DNA from: Pyrus communis
Taxonomy: Eukaryota > Streptophyta > Magnoliopsida > Rosales > Rosaceae
Direction: 5' to 3'
NCBI RefSeq assembly: GCF_963583255.1
Contig: NC_084816.1
Span: 20,095,344-20,159,343 of the forward strand
DNA length: 64,000 nucleotides
Each line of letters begins with the position of its first letter. Position 1 is the first letter of the stretch. Below the pieces are notes generated by a model that searched no databases, was not told where the DNA came from, and was given only the letters and a program-made list of their open reading frames with translations. Position numbers and translations under genes: made by a program. Shown here in pieces: positions 1 through 11,600 of this stretch.

Positions 1-960
1 CTTTGTCCGTTCATTAAAAACAAGATTTGAAGCGATGTGTAATGCCGCTTGATTATCACAAAATAACTTGACTGGTCATGGATGATTCACTCTTAGATCC
101 TTCAAAATATTCTTCAGCCATATGATTTCACAGCATGTGGTGGCCATAGAACGGTATTCAGCCTCTGCACTAGAACGAGATATAGTTGTTTGTTTCTTAG
201 TTTTCCAGGAAATAGGTGCTTGACCAAGCAAAATATAGTACCCCGTTATCGACCTTCTAGTATCTCTACATCTAGCCCAATCAGCATCACAAAATGCTCG
301 TAATTGCAATGAAACCGTGGAAAGAAGAAAAATTCCTTGTCCAGGTGCTTGTTTAATGTACTTGAGGACCTTGTGTGCAGCCTCAAGATGTGGTTGCCGA
401 GGTTTCTACATGAATTGACTTTGCATGTAAACAGCATAAGCCAAGTCACGCCTTGTTATGGTCAAGTATATCAACCTCCCCACAAGCCGTCTATATGATG
501 AAGGATCATTCAACACTTTTCCTTCCATTTATGTGAGAGACAAATTTTGATCCACAGGAAACCGTGAAGGCTTAACTCCTAGAAACCCAGCATCATCCAA
601 TATTTCTAGTGCATATTTTCGTTGACATAGAGTAATTGCACGCTTTGAACGTGCAACTTCTATGCCCAAGAAATATTTGAGTTGCCCAAGTCTTTCAGCT
701 TGAAACGTTGAGAGAGAAACTGCTTGGTTTCTTCAATTTCATGCAGATTATTCCCTGCTAATATCACATCATCAACATAGACTAATAAAGCAATGAAGTT
801 ACCATGACGACTTCAGACGAATAGTGAATAGTTGGGCCATGATTGATGGAATCCAGCGGCCTTGAGAGCATTGGATAACTTAATGAACCATTGCCTCAAA
901 GCTTGCTTTAAACCGTAGAGAGACTTTGTTTAACTTGCAGACTCAAGTTAATGCAGGATG
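1..960 (-). pseudogene. Ty1-copia retrotransposon remnant: reverse transcriptase and RNase H
   Basis: Read on the minus strand from about 960 downwards, this encodes the second half of a copia reverse transcriptase. Visible are a [12 protein letters not shown] stretch near 915-935, the catalytic YVDD near 775-785, and an LGQLKYFLG-like block near 670-690. The RNase H domain follows (76-309: residues FCDADWA, SITGY and [10 protein letters not shown]). The reading is broken: an in-frame TAG lies near 405 and frames change elsewhere. Integrase and gag are absent above 960, and the 3' part continues beyond position 1. It is a truncated, inactive copy. Family assignment rests on the RT and RNase H motifs and is secure; the exact left boundary is not visible. 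Confidence 0.9.
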
Positions 961-3301
961 AGCAGGATAATATAGATGCCTGCAGCTCCTTGCTGAATTC
1001 TTAAACCTGAAACTGAATTATTAGGTGATATCATAGCATGACCATCTACAGCGCGGTGGAGTCGCAGTTTCATATTTGGAGGGTTCTTTAGGAAAGGCAA
1101 AAAAAACCTTACAAACTCAAGTCCCGGCCAATTTAAAGAGATAAGAAAGAGAAATTAGAAATTAAGGGCCCGTTTTCGTTTTTAAATCTTTAGTTTTTAT
1201 ATTTTGTGCTTGAGATAAGACTTAATTGGGTGAAATGAAATGAGGGATGATAAGTGCGAAAGAGGAGGGGAATAAACAAAGAAGAATGAGTGAGAACAGA
1301 ATCTTGAAAGTGAAAATCACTCAAAATAGATTTTGTTTTTTTATTTTTAATTTTATTTGTGCACTATTCTTTATTCGTTTCTTCTATATCTATTCGACCA
1401 TCATTCCTCATACTCTTTTATATTCCTCATTTTTAAATTTAGTTGATTATTTAATAAACTAAAAATAAATAAATAAACTAGTTAATTAAATGATGATTGT
1501 GGTATACGAGGAATCTTTCTCCTTTATTTCTTTAGGTTGTGCAAATTTTTCAAATGATGTGGCTATCCACATCAGATGTCACCTAAGATGGTATAGAAAC
1601 ATGGTATGAATATCATTACTCTGGATTTCTAATTCTCCCTCCCATACATCTACTCCTTCCAAACAGAAAAATGAGAACTAAAATCTGAAAATGAATTGGT
1701 CATTGAACAACCCCTAATAAATATAGTAAGGACCTGTACTTAGGAGTACTAAGGACCAATTTTAGAGCAGTTCTGTAGAAAGGACTCATAATACGATTTT
1801 TCTGAGTGTTTAGAAGCATGTCGAAATCTTTATTAAAAGATCATCAAATGCTTAAAAAACACTTAGAAGTGCGTTAGGTACATGTTCATAGATAGAAGTG
1901 GAGTTTAGTGATCCTGTGATAGGGTTGGGTTGATTGGTGGAGGTCTTGGATGCCAACCCGGCAGGCTGCTGATCGGGTGTCACTATACGTAAAACCGGTC
2001 ACGTAAATGCAGACTCTCATAAGCTGCAGAATGCAAACTCTCACCAACAATTTAGTTATTACTTTTATTGTCCAAAATTTTTGCCAAATCAGAGATTCTT
2101 TTGGTGATCTAAAAAGAGGTTTGTAGCTCTGAAAGCACTTCCAAAACAATAGCTTGAACAGTAGCTATGGTTATTAAATTACGAGGTGAATTTTCTTAAC
2201 ATACTTATGAGATAAATTAACTTTCTCTCGGAAGTATATTTTCTCTAATATCTTGGGGGGTAAGGTGTTGACTTTCTTTTCGTGTATTATGAGTTCAAAA
2301 CTCCTTCATTCCTATAGTATTGTAATAGATTCAAACTCTTTCTTTTCCCCATAATAATAGTAAACATTAAAAATAAATAAATCATGGGATGAATGGCAAT
2401 CTATACTGGTGCTAGCTAGCTAACTACAATGTTGGCAGTCGTTGATCATTCATTGCTAAATAGGGCGAGCCTTAGCTCAACAGAAAGTTACTCTTTTGTG
2501 ATCAAAATGTCACAAAATCAAATTGTGGAAACAACTTTTTTACAAAGTAAGAATAAAACTGTGTACGATAAACGTTCATTCGACCGTCGCAAAACGCAGC
2601 CTTGTTGGCTTGGGTCACCCTTTCTTATGGTTAATTATGGATACAACATTCATACAAACCTAAAACTCCATGAGAAAGCGCGCAGCACATTAATCCTGCA
2701 GATGTGGACGATTAATGAGACGACTCTAAGATCGGTCTAAACATATTCTAACTTCTTATTAACATGTTCTTTGTATTTTGTAAAATTTAAGTTAATTTTG
2801 AAGCTAAAAATCTTTTATACAGATAAAAATACTGAAGAAAAGAGATCAGATTGGTAATATTTTCATCTGTTTTCTTTTGTTTCTTTCTAATTGGAAAAGG
2901 AGAACTGGAGAAGGTGAGTAGCAGGCACGGGATGGAGGAAGAAAGAAAATATTAAAATAATAGTTGTTAAAATACAAACTACAACTTAACAACCAGTTCA
3001 TAGTAATTGGAGTTAATTATAATTAATTATCCACTTCTTCACAATACTTTCTCGACAGAGTAAAATTTATATACTTAGAGTAAAATCCTCGTCTCCATAT
3101 TCCACTCCATGACTAACCAACAGCAAGCCGCCTATATTTACAGTTCCATACACCTTTACTCACACCAAAATATTCTGCAAAATTTAAATACAAAAAAACA
3201 GTCGAAAGCTCAATCTAATCCAGAAAGGCCAGAAAAACAAAGATAATAAAGAAGCAAGAGCCAACCTGTGGAGCTAACAATAACATATATCTGCAGAAAT
3301 T
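961..3301. other. Intergenic, no gene recognised
   Basis: AT-rich sequence with short open frames only and no conserved motif. A stretch at about 1790-1870 resembles the 'aaacactt' MITE sequence seen again at 20.6 kb and 36.4 kb. Nothing else can be supported. Confidence 0.5.
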
Positions 3302-3508
3302 TTATCTATAAGATTTGAGAATGGCTCCACAAAAAGTACACATGATTGCTTTCCAAGATTTCCAGTAAACTGGAATATAGCAAAACCTAGTCGAAGTCTT
3401 TATGTCAGCGACGCTTGCTCCACACCCACATCTTGAACATGTCCCAGCCACCGGCTTGTTCCTCCACACCTTCCTCCTCTGGTCTACCAGGAAACAAAAG
3501 CAAACCAT
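3302..3508 (-). CDS. Small zinc-ribbon protein, 68 aa
   Basis: An uninterrupted ATG-to-TAA frame of 68 codons. The protein is basic and cysteine-rich with two CxxC knuckles, CSRC at residues 24-27 and CTFC at 57-60, about 30 residues apart as in a four-cysteine zinc ribbon. Between them is an aromatic segment (RFCYIPVYWKSWK). The dense, spaced cysteine and tryptophan pattern, and my recollection of short plant proteins with the same GASVAD and YWKSWKA segments, argue that this is a real gene and not a chance frame. The ATG at 3508 is chosen because upstream in-frame sequence soon enters a dinucleotide repeat (3541-3588). That repeat would then lie in the 5' leader or promoter. The function is not known; zinc binding is inferred. 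Confidence 0.72.
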   Translation of the reverse strand: MVCFCFLVDQRRKVWRNKPVAGTCSRCGCGASVADIKTSTRFCYIPVYWKSWKAIMCTFCGAILKSYR

Positions 3509-3540
3509 TTCAGAAACTTGAGACTTTGCTTTCAATGTAT

Positions 3541-3588
3541 GTATGTGTGTGTGTGTGTGTGTATGTGTGTGTGTGTGTGTGTGTGTGT
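3541..3588. repeat. (GT)n microsatellite
   Basis: About 48 bp of GT repeats interrupted by two TATG variants. It lies 33 bp upstream of the ATG of the zinc-ribbon gene, so on the coding strand it is a CA/AC repeat, probably in the 5' leader. Confidence 0.95.
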
Positions 3589-3654
3589 TTTGTACCAATA
3601 AATAAGAGAGCATATTAGGTTATTTATAGAGAACTTTAACAAAAAGTTTTCAAT

Positions 3655-3785
3655 ACTGTTTATTTTAATGAAAAATTATATTTTACATTAAAAAATTAAT
3701 TCTTATACTATTTATTTTACCTTTTATTTTGTCATTATCGTTAAAATTTAAAATTTTCAAATTCTCTTTTATTTTTATGAATGAA
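3655..3785. mobile_element. MITE family A, copy 1
   Basis: Contains 'aatactgtttattttaatg', a stretch like 'attatattttacattaaaa', and 'atcgttaaaatttaaaattt'. The same order of motifs recurs at about 5100-5250, 36880-37040 and 38220-38380. One end carries a 'ttttcgttaaa' type terminus in the better copies. I recall this family as abundant in apple promoters. Boundaries are approximate. Confidence 0.6.
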
Positions 3786-3981
3786 GGTTAGGTGAAGGAG
3801 TTTGATGAGCTGTGTACACGTACGTTAGCATTAGTTTTGAAAATTGACGATGTAGATTTGTTTGATAAGTTTTTAGTACGACAGTCTCACGATCAAATGA
3901 CGACATTAATTTATTTATTATAATATGCATTAATAAATACTAATTTAATATATTATATTTAGAATACAGTATGAACAAATA

Positions 3982-4151
3982 GAATGAGGATCCTCTCTAT
4001 ATTCTATTTTTGAGAATTTCAAAAATCTTTCAATCACGTCTGTTTATTATAAATCGTATGGTCAATTTTTATGCGTACGATGTACAATAAATAAACATAA
4101 TTGAAAGATCATCGGAATCTTAACAAAAAAGATTAAGAGAGAATCATTTTC
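3982..4151. mobile_element. Mutator-like MITE (GAATGAGGATCC family)
   Basis: Starts GAATGAGGATCCTCT and ends in the imperfect inverse, AGAGAGAATCATTTTC. Flanks are a 9-bp near-perfect direct repeat, GAACAAATA at 3973-3981 and GAATAAATA at 4152-4160, the target-site size of Mutator-type elements. The interior is itself folded back around 'cgtacgatgtac'. The same family occurs at 19364-19583, and a relative sits at 43756-43977. Confidence 0.75.
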
Positions 4152-4242
4152 GAATAAATATATGAAACAAAGTAATAACACCACACAACTACCATACCAA
4201 AGACCTCTTACATGCTTTGGAGATTTTTGGTCATGTAATTGG

Positions 4243-4460
4243 GAATAGGATTCTATTTAAAATCTATTTGTGAGGATCCTAATGATTAGTTCATTTTATC
4301 CGTTCGTCAATCTTTTTGCGATAAAAAATCATTTAAATTTTTTTATTTAAAATGAAACAAAAATAATATTTATCGAAAACTAACTATATAATGTACTAAA
4401 GGACTAAAATGTAATAATCCCTAAACTCCTCACAAAAAAGATATGGAAAGGATTCTCGTC
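4243..4460. mobile_element. Mutator-like MITE with 11-bp target repeat
   Basis: Direct repeats CATGTAATTGG at 4232-4242 and 4461-4471 bracket a sequence starting GAATAGGATTCT and ending GGATTCTCGTC, whose reverse (GACGAGAATCC) matches the start imperfectly. Internal 'tgtgaggatcc' and 'ctcctcacaaaa' are also inverse to each other. Probably a diverged relative of the element at 3982-4151. Confidence 0.7.
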
Positions 4461-4589
4461 CATGTAATTGGAATTGAAAACCAGCTTAGTAGCTAAGGAA
4501 TCACGTATAATCGTGTGGATGACCAATGACTGCCACGTGAGGAGGGGCAGTTGGGGTGTTTAATTGTGATGGTTATGGTCCTCAGAGAC

Positions 4590-4970
4590 TTTTTAGTATG
4601 ACCGGTATATGAAATAGTACATCACGTGTTATTATACAAATAAGAATGTATTTTTGTTCATCACCATTTAATGTGGTGTATGCTCACCACCTTATTTATC
4701 ACTAGTAGATGAGTTTGAATTTTGAGATTTGTGCTTATTCACTACACGAATCTCAAAATTCAAACTCATCTAACGATAATCAATAAGATGGTAAGGATAC
4801 ACCACACTATATGGTATACATCACACTATATGGTAGTGAGCAAAAATGCTCCCATACAAATGGTGGGATATATATGTTAAAATGTTAATAATTTAAAAAA
4901 TAAAATTTTCTATTACTTTTATTAAAATACGTGTGTACTACTTGTATTTCTGTCACAACTAAAAATTTCC
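4590..4970 (+). mobile_element. MITE interrupted by a second MITE
   Basis: The parts outside 4642-4853 read through as one element: 'agtacatcacgtgttattat' joins to 'ggtgggatatatatgttaaa' and an AT-rich 'aatttaaaaaataaaatttt'. A copy in reverse orientation at about 24817-24967 has the same sequence without the interruption, which confirms the nesting. Outer ends are approximate. Confidence 0.7.
4642..4853. mobile_element. hAT-like MITE nested in another MITE
   Basis: 212 bp flanked by the 8-bp direct repeat ATACAAAT (4634-4641 and 4854-4861). The arms are inverse: 'gatgagtttgaattttgaga' near 4707 pairs with 'tctcaaaattcaaactcatc' near 4750, and the CACCA/TGGTG-rich outer parts pair with each other. 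The right arm carries an extra internal repeat of 'catcacactatatggt'. An 8-bp target repeat suggests hAT. Confidence 0.8.
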
Positions 4971-5099
4971 TCATGATTGTTACTGATGGAGTAAAACTTT
5001 TCAACTGTCAAATTGTACTTTGCGTTTGTCCAGTCAGTTGCATAATTAATGGTCATATTGATGCCTCTTTTTTATTTTTATTTTATTTTATTTTTTAAA

Positions 5100-5250
5100 T
5101 TTTAACGAAAAGTTATCGATACTGTTCATTTTAACGAAAATAACGAAAAATCATATTTTTACATTAAAATATTAATCTTGATACTATTTATTTTATTTTG
5201 TTTATATCGTTAAAACTCAAAATTTTCAAATTCTTTTCATTAATTAATTT
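5100..5250. mobile_element. MITE family A, copy 2
   Basis: Carries 'tcgatactgttcattttaac', a stretch like 'aaaaatcatatttttacatt', and 'atcgttaaaactcaaaattt', in the same order as the copy at 3655-3785 and inverse to those at 36.9 and 38.2 kb. Confidence 0.6.
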
Positions 5251-6018
5251 TTTTTTTTTTTCAAGTACTCCTTTAAATCATAAGGGGAAAAATATCTTTG
5301 AACTCAGCAACTTCATTTCAATTTTCAACTCTACGATATATATGGTCGTCCACGTGTGTATCATCCCATAAATATGGTTGTACAAATTAGGGCTAGGCAT
5401 TTAACCGGTCAAACAAGGGCTGCCACTTTCTTTCTTAAAATCCGAACTAATAATCGTGAATTTTATAGGTTTGGTAACCGACTTTTACAATCCGAAAACA
5501 AATGTTTGGAGAGATCAAATTCAAATTATATCTTTAATAAAGGTGAAAATTATTTGTATTATAGAACTTATTTTTATTAAAAAGACGGTTTAAATGTAAT
5601 TTACAAAATGTATTTTCTCTAACAACACTCATCTAAAAATCGAAAAATTCCGAAAAAATCATCACAACAAAATGGTTTAGTCTTGGTATACACCGAGAGT
5701 TTTGATATTCTTCGATTACCAACCAATTATTACCAAATCGATTATTATAACTAACCAGATCAAAATATTTAACGAATTACATTCTTACATAAAATGTTGG
5801 TTCTTAATTATACAACCTTAGTGTAGATAATATTATTTTTAAAATAAATAAATAAAAAGATCATACAAAACAACAATTATATTGTCAGTAGCAAAGACAT
5901 AAATTATCTGGAAATGAGAGAAATTTAAAAGAGTTAAAGGTCCTAAGCAAATTTAAATAACCAAATCCTTTTAAATAGTAGACGTTTCATGGAGAGCTTG
6001 GCTGCCAATGTGTTTGTT
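5251..6018. other. Intergenic, no feature recognised
   Basis: AT-rich with several short frames that match nothing I recognise. Confidence 0.5.
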
Positions 6019-6470
6019 GTTTTTTTTTTTTTTTTTGAAACAAAGTACAATATTCATTAAGCAAATAAGAATTTGTACAAATTGAGGATAATGTATATAA
6101 TGGACTTCAATAAAAACCTTGTTAGGGATTTCAACCCAGTCGAAGGAAAAGAATGTCCTGCACAACAATAAACCTATCCTTAAATGAACAATCAAACTTA
6201 CAATCCTTTCTCAAACAAAACATCCTGAATCAAATCCGGAGGTTCCTCAAACCACACTACTTTTTGGGCACTAGCAATCCCCGATCGAGCAAGCCGATGC
6301 GCCACCGAGTTCCCTTCCTGTTGGACATGGCTAATCACTGAGTTCGGCCACTCCTGAAGCAAACACCTCAAATCATTAATTATGGTACCGAGAGCAGAGC
6401 TATCATCCCCTTTCCCTTTCATTGCTGTCAACACCAAAGATGCATCTCCTTCGAACGTTGCAGTAATATT
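6019..6470 (-). mobile_element. LINE retrotransposon 3' end with RNase H-like domain and poly(A)
   Basis: On the minus strand the frame at 6198-6437 encodes the end of an RVT_3-type RNase H-like domain: acidic GKGDDSS, then VISHVQQEGNSVAHRLARSG, the typical HV..EGN..AH.LA motif at the end of plant LINE polyproteins. A stop and about 180 nt of 3' sequence follow, then a poly(A) run (poly(T) at 6021-6038 on the plus strand). It is 5'-truncated near 6470. Truncation at the 5' end with an A tail is the usual LINE signature. Confidence 0.8.
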
Positions 6471-6793
6471 AGGGTTATTCCAACAACCGCACAGCAGCGG
6501 CGACGTGTCTTCATTCAGGCGTTGACGTTGCAGTAATAAATAGAATGATTTTGTTATTGTAAATAAAAATTTTAAAACAAAATATTGTAAATGTAATCTC
6601 GATACACAAAATTAGGTATAAGCATAAGATCCGAAGTATGTTTCGTTGTGCCCCATTTTTTGTTGAACTGATGGTATTCATAAGTCGGCGAGTTAAAGAC
6701 CCATACACAGGCATGCCCGCCATCAGCAATTGACTTCACACCACTACAGTCGGAAATAGAAATGAACAAATCTTCTGCACTTATTTTGTATGT

Positions 6794-6826
<33 letters not shown>

Positions 6827-7454
6827 TGGCATCTATTAATAATTGGTACGTGTTAAGTTATAACAACAAGATTAAGAAATGTTAAGTTTATTGACGCGTG
6901 TCAATCAATAATAGTGGCCATAGATAGGCAACACCGAAATGGGGTAGAAGATTTGAACTTGACTTGTACGATAATGGTACATCACTATGGTAGTGTTGTA
7001 GACTTGTGAGCTCATTATACAAAATCATATGCCAATTCTCTCCACATGTCCTTATATTATTGACATGAGACGCTACTGTAGTTATGTATTCATGTCACTC
7101 ATCTCTCAATGAGGGTGTAAAAGCATAGAGCTAGTGAGTACGCTTTTACTAATCGCACCTTCTTTGCCATTCAATGAGAGATTGAAATTGAATTGTGTAT
7201 AGGCAAATTCAATGTGCACGGCGAGATAGGTTTACGAGTTCTACTTGAACACTCATCCCCGAATGGAAATTAAGTAGTCGGCAATTCCTGCTGTACATGT
7301 CTCTCATTTTTCTTCTATTCTCTTTCTTTTGTTACCATACATGTCGGTCATTAATCAGAATGGACCTGTTGTTATCATACACTTCAAATTCTAATCTAAA
7401 TACAATTGAACTTTAGAAAAATTATTAAATCAGATACAAGATTGATCATAAAAA
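6471..7454. other. Intergenic with poly(T) run
   Basis: Holds a long T run at about 6799-6825 and duplicated 'acgttgcagtaata' motifs (near 6459 and 6524). No gene is recognised. Confidence 0.5.
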
Positions 7455-7512
7455 CAGTCAATATTAACGGATCCATCAGATGTCAGTCAATATTAACGGA
7501 TCCATCAGATGT
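7455..7512. repeat. Perfect 29-bp tandem duplication
   Basis: The unit beginning CAGTCAATATTAACGGATCC occurs at 7455-7483 and again, identical, at 7484-7512. Identity suggests a recent duplication. Confidence 0.95.
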
Positions 7513-7672
7513 CATACTTGCTTCTCTATATGGCTAGTAACAGTATTCGACCTTCGATCTTAAGTGTATGTTTCTACTACTACAAATCTGTATGAACTGT
7601 AAAGTTGATATATATACTTTCAACTTGAACTACAAGCCTTCAATACAGTTTTTGCTACATATTACTTTGTCT

Positions 7673-7676
<4 letters not shown>

Positions 7677-7725
<49 letters not shown>

Positions 7726-8012
7726 GTTTTAAAAGGCTCGCCTTAGGACGCACCTAGGCTCCCTCTAAGGCTGGGTTTGAGGGTTGCTGCCTTTGTTTTA
7801 AGGGAGTGGGCGTAAGGCTTCACTGGAGCCGCCTAGGCGGCGAAAGGCGTTGTCGGAGCCAAATTTTGGGTAGGGTTTTAACTGTCTCATACCTCTTCCT
7901 TGCACTATCGTCTTTTTGCCTTTTTTTTCTGATTTTTATTTTTTTTATATAATGAATGTGTGTGCTATTTGCGTGCATTGTTATATGTGTATTCATTGTG
8001 TTTTTCATCATC

Positions 8013-8056
<44 letters not shown>

Positions 8057-8228
8057 ATATAATATATGTCTATGTATGTGTGTATATATATTTATAATAT
8101 ATGTGTATACTCAAGATGATTATTGGTTAATAAATTTTCTTTAATATAATATATGTGTACGCTCATTATATATATTAAAAAATTTAGTTCTTGTGAGGCT
8201 TCGCCTCACACCTCACGCTTTTAATACA

Positions 8229-8276
<48 letters not shown>
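7677..8276. mobile_element. Repeat element bounded by (TA)n tracts
   Basis: Long (TA)n runs lie at about 7677-7722, 8020-8050 and 8230-8275. Between the outer two is a GC-richer sequence with 'aaaaggctcgcctt', 'ccgcctaggcggc' and 'gaggcttcgcctcac', i.e. several short palindromes. Elements inserting into TA microsatellites and carrying GC-rich palindromes are common in plants; the class here is an inference. Confidence 0.5.
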
Positions 8277-8277
<1 letters not shown>

Positions 8278-8692
8278 TCTAAATACAAGATTCTCCAAAG
8301 AAAATTATTACATTTCGATATAACCGATGTCTGATACGAGAAAAAATTTGGAATAATTGAACTTCCAAAGAGTACCCGGACCAAAAGAACTTCCTAAGTG
8401 TCAGGATAGTATATCTGATGACTGCTAGTCTACTGGCTTTATGTTTATGATGATGCTGATTGCTCAAAGCAACTACTTCACAGGTGGTTAGCATAATCCT
8501 TCATGTGAGATCATGTGATATGTTGACAATTTCTCCAATCATTTTTCACATTACTAAAACAAAATTACCAAAATTGTGATCAATGATATAAAACGTCTTA
8601 ACCATATACAGGTTCATGCATCTACAGGTACATGTATATAACATCAATTACAAAATTGTATCAGATTCTTTGACATGTGCACCTGCAAGAAA
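8277..8692. other. 3' flank of the membrane-protein gene
   Basis: AT-rich; likely includes the 3' UTR of the minus-strand gene ending at 8693. No separate gene is recognised. Confidence 0.4.
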
Positions 8693-11600
8693 TCATCGGA
8701 CCCTTTCTTTCCGAGAGCGGTAGGTGTGAGCCTCTTCGATATATCGAGTAAGAAGTGAAATCCCGTAATGTGAGGCACTTGAGGTAGCATAATAGGATGT
8801 CACGGTGAGTTGAGCAAACTTGGGAAGTGCATAACCTGCAAAACCCCATATCAACGGGGAATTGAAAAATATGTATCCAAAACTTAGAACACCGGGAAAG
8901 AAATTCCAGCTGAATCTCAGCTTTTGAGCGAGAATGTATTATATACATAGACGGAACATGGCTTAGGGCTTGTTTGGTACGTGGGGGTAGAAGATGGATT
9001 ATTCATGAAGGAAACTTATCTAATCCAATCCTTTCCAAAATGGTAGGAATATAATGGATGAGTTTTCTTCATGAGTAATCCTCTTGTAATACCCTCCAAA
9101 TGAAAAATCATTCACTTCTACCTTCAATTTGCCTTGAAATTTGATAGTTATCCATTTCAATCCAATCCTTCTTACCAAACAAGGCCTTAGTCTACATACA
9201 CTCAGTACAGCTGATACAAACGAGTTCAACACCTATGTAAGGAAATGCAGAATCCAATTGCTGGAGTCTTCAAGATGGTTTTATAACTTATGTTGTGCTG
9301 GGCTGTCTTTTAGTTTTTCTAGAACATCTGTCCTTGTTCTTCTCAGTCCATAAAAATTAGACTTTTAGGAATCCTATAAATCTGTAACCGGGTCATTAAT
9401 TCTAGTCTTGTATGGCTTATGTAGCTCTATATAAGAGTTTTGACGTACTTCTGCAATTCAGTCAATGAATAATATTATATTACTTCAATCTACATTCTCG
9501 AGTGATTCTTAAGAATTCTTGGTGTGATTCCAAGAACCCTTGCTGGAACGGTTCCAGTTTCCCCTACTCCCTACTGCCGCAAACTACAACCTTCCTTCCA
9601 CCAATCAGCCTTGCCTAAGTACCCATTTTGATCTATTGTTGTGGATCCAAACAACTGCACGAGAACCCAAGGCATGGAACATTCCTTAAGGAATGAAACA
9701 GAATCTTACGGTTAAAGTCACCTTGCTGGTAAATCTTTTCTGAATTTCCAGAATTGTGTGCTACATTTGTTAAGTTTTCTAATTTCTTTGTTGTTGCATT
9801 ACAATAAATCCATTCAGTAGTGTTTAATTTATTTTCCATAAGTCTAATAATCTGCCTTGTTAGTAATTTTATGCAACTAAATTAAGTTTTAGGTTGTCCT
9901 GCATCAACAACCAGACAAATCAAGAATCGCATCTATTTTTAAGTAAACTAGTCATTCCACAGCTGCTAAACAAGTGATCTGTTTAACAATAATACAAAAC
10001 AGAAGAGTAACGGCAAAGAGAAATGCAAAGAACTTATCATGTTTTAAAATAGACTTCTTTTAACCCAGTGGAGAAAAGCACGATATTTACCTCCAAATGC
10101 AGCACTGGCACCCGAAAACAGTAGCAGTGGAGGAAGCTAAGATTAAAACAATACAAAAGTGAGCCAAATTGAGGCGCATATAAATATAACTTTCTCATGA
10201 TAATGCCGAAATAACTGGAAGTGCATTGCAGGGTAAACAGAATTGGAAAGCAAGCACCAAACATAAGAGATGTACCCCAACTAAGAAAGGCAACCACTTT
10301 GGTCCCTTCAACCGATTCTGAAGGTATGGGATCCCTGCAACCAAGTAACACCAAGCAATCTGCATATGAAGGCATGTTCATTGTAAAGACAAAGGAAACA
10401 TGTATACCTGTATTGAAGCTATGAATTGCACTAAGCATTCCTCCAATACCTGAGCCAGCCTATTCATACAAACAATAGCGGACAGGTTTAATCACTCACA
10501 TAACAAACCACATCCATATCACTATCATAAACATACACTCAAACCTGGTCTTTGCACATACACCTAAACCTTAACAACGCAACTGATATCGGGTTTTACT
10601 TCTATCATATGAATCAACAATTAACAGGAGATTTACGGTGGCGTAGCCAAGATTTTCAAATAATGGGGTCATAATATCAACCAAAAAGCTTCATTGGATC
10701 ATTTCGTCGAGCACCTAGTAGGCACTTATCAGTTCCTGCCAACATATGCCTAAATTTTATGTCAACATATGTCGACGACTACTATTACTTGTACAGGCTT
10801 GTTGAGGGTGGATGCAAGATATTGTGGAGTCATGTTGAAGACTTTCAAGGCTTTTCAACTAAAACATTTCACACAAGAAGAGAGAAAATGAAGACAAATA
10901 TGATAGAAGAAAATAGAAGAAGTAGGACAAGGAGGTCGTAACTTAGTTTGCCTTATCAGTTTGTATGGGTCAAATACAATATACAAGTAAATATACATAG
11001 AGTTTTTAAAGTTATTGGGGTCCATAACAACCAATGATCCCATGCTGGCTCCGCCATTGGGGATTTATGCCCAATACTTCATGATCGACAACATTTTGTG
11101 ACGCATATATTATTATCCAAATTCGAAGCTACCAATTACATAATAACTAACAAAGGATCATGGTTAAGATTTAAGAGTTCAATCTACAAATGACGTAAAC
11201 ATACACTCAAACATGATCCCCATAAGTACACCTAGACCAATGACCCTACCAACGCAACTGATGTTGGGCTCTACTTTGACCAGATGATGTAAATACATAA
11301 ATGATGTAAATATTACATGCTCAGAATTCATCTACCACGAAGAAATATCTTTAGAAAAAGCATTCTACTCCAAATTCCCATATCAAAACCATGAAAATTC
11401 ACAACTAAAACACAACTGCTACACAAAGAAACAAAATTTTGCGCAAATGGGTAGCTGAAAAATAAAAGAGAGAAACTTACAACAGCAGTGGCGTCGTGAA
11501 GAACAGGAGTGATGGTCCATTCACCTTTGTCCGGAACAACAAACAAAACAGAAGTTCAATCAGTTTCCGACTGTAAACCCACAGAATCAAATCATCAAAA

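Noticed and set aside
3302..3613. His/Thr repeat protein upstream of the zinc ribbon
   Set aside because: The HTHTHT part is translation of the CA repeat; the natural ATG is at 3508, after it.
7455..7512. Possible CRISPR-like or satellite array
   Set aside because: Only two adjacent units without spacers; a simple tandem duplication in a plant genome.
10037..10438. A 133-codon minus-strand frame, hydrophobic
   Set aside because: It runs through introns; splicing of exons 3, 4 and 5 in a different frame explains the region better.
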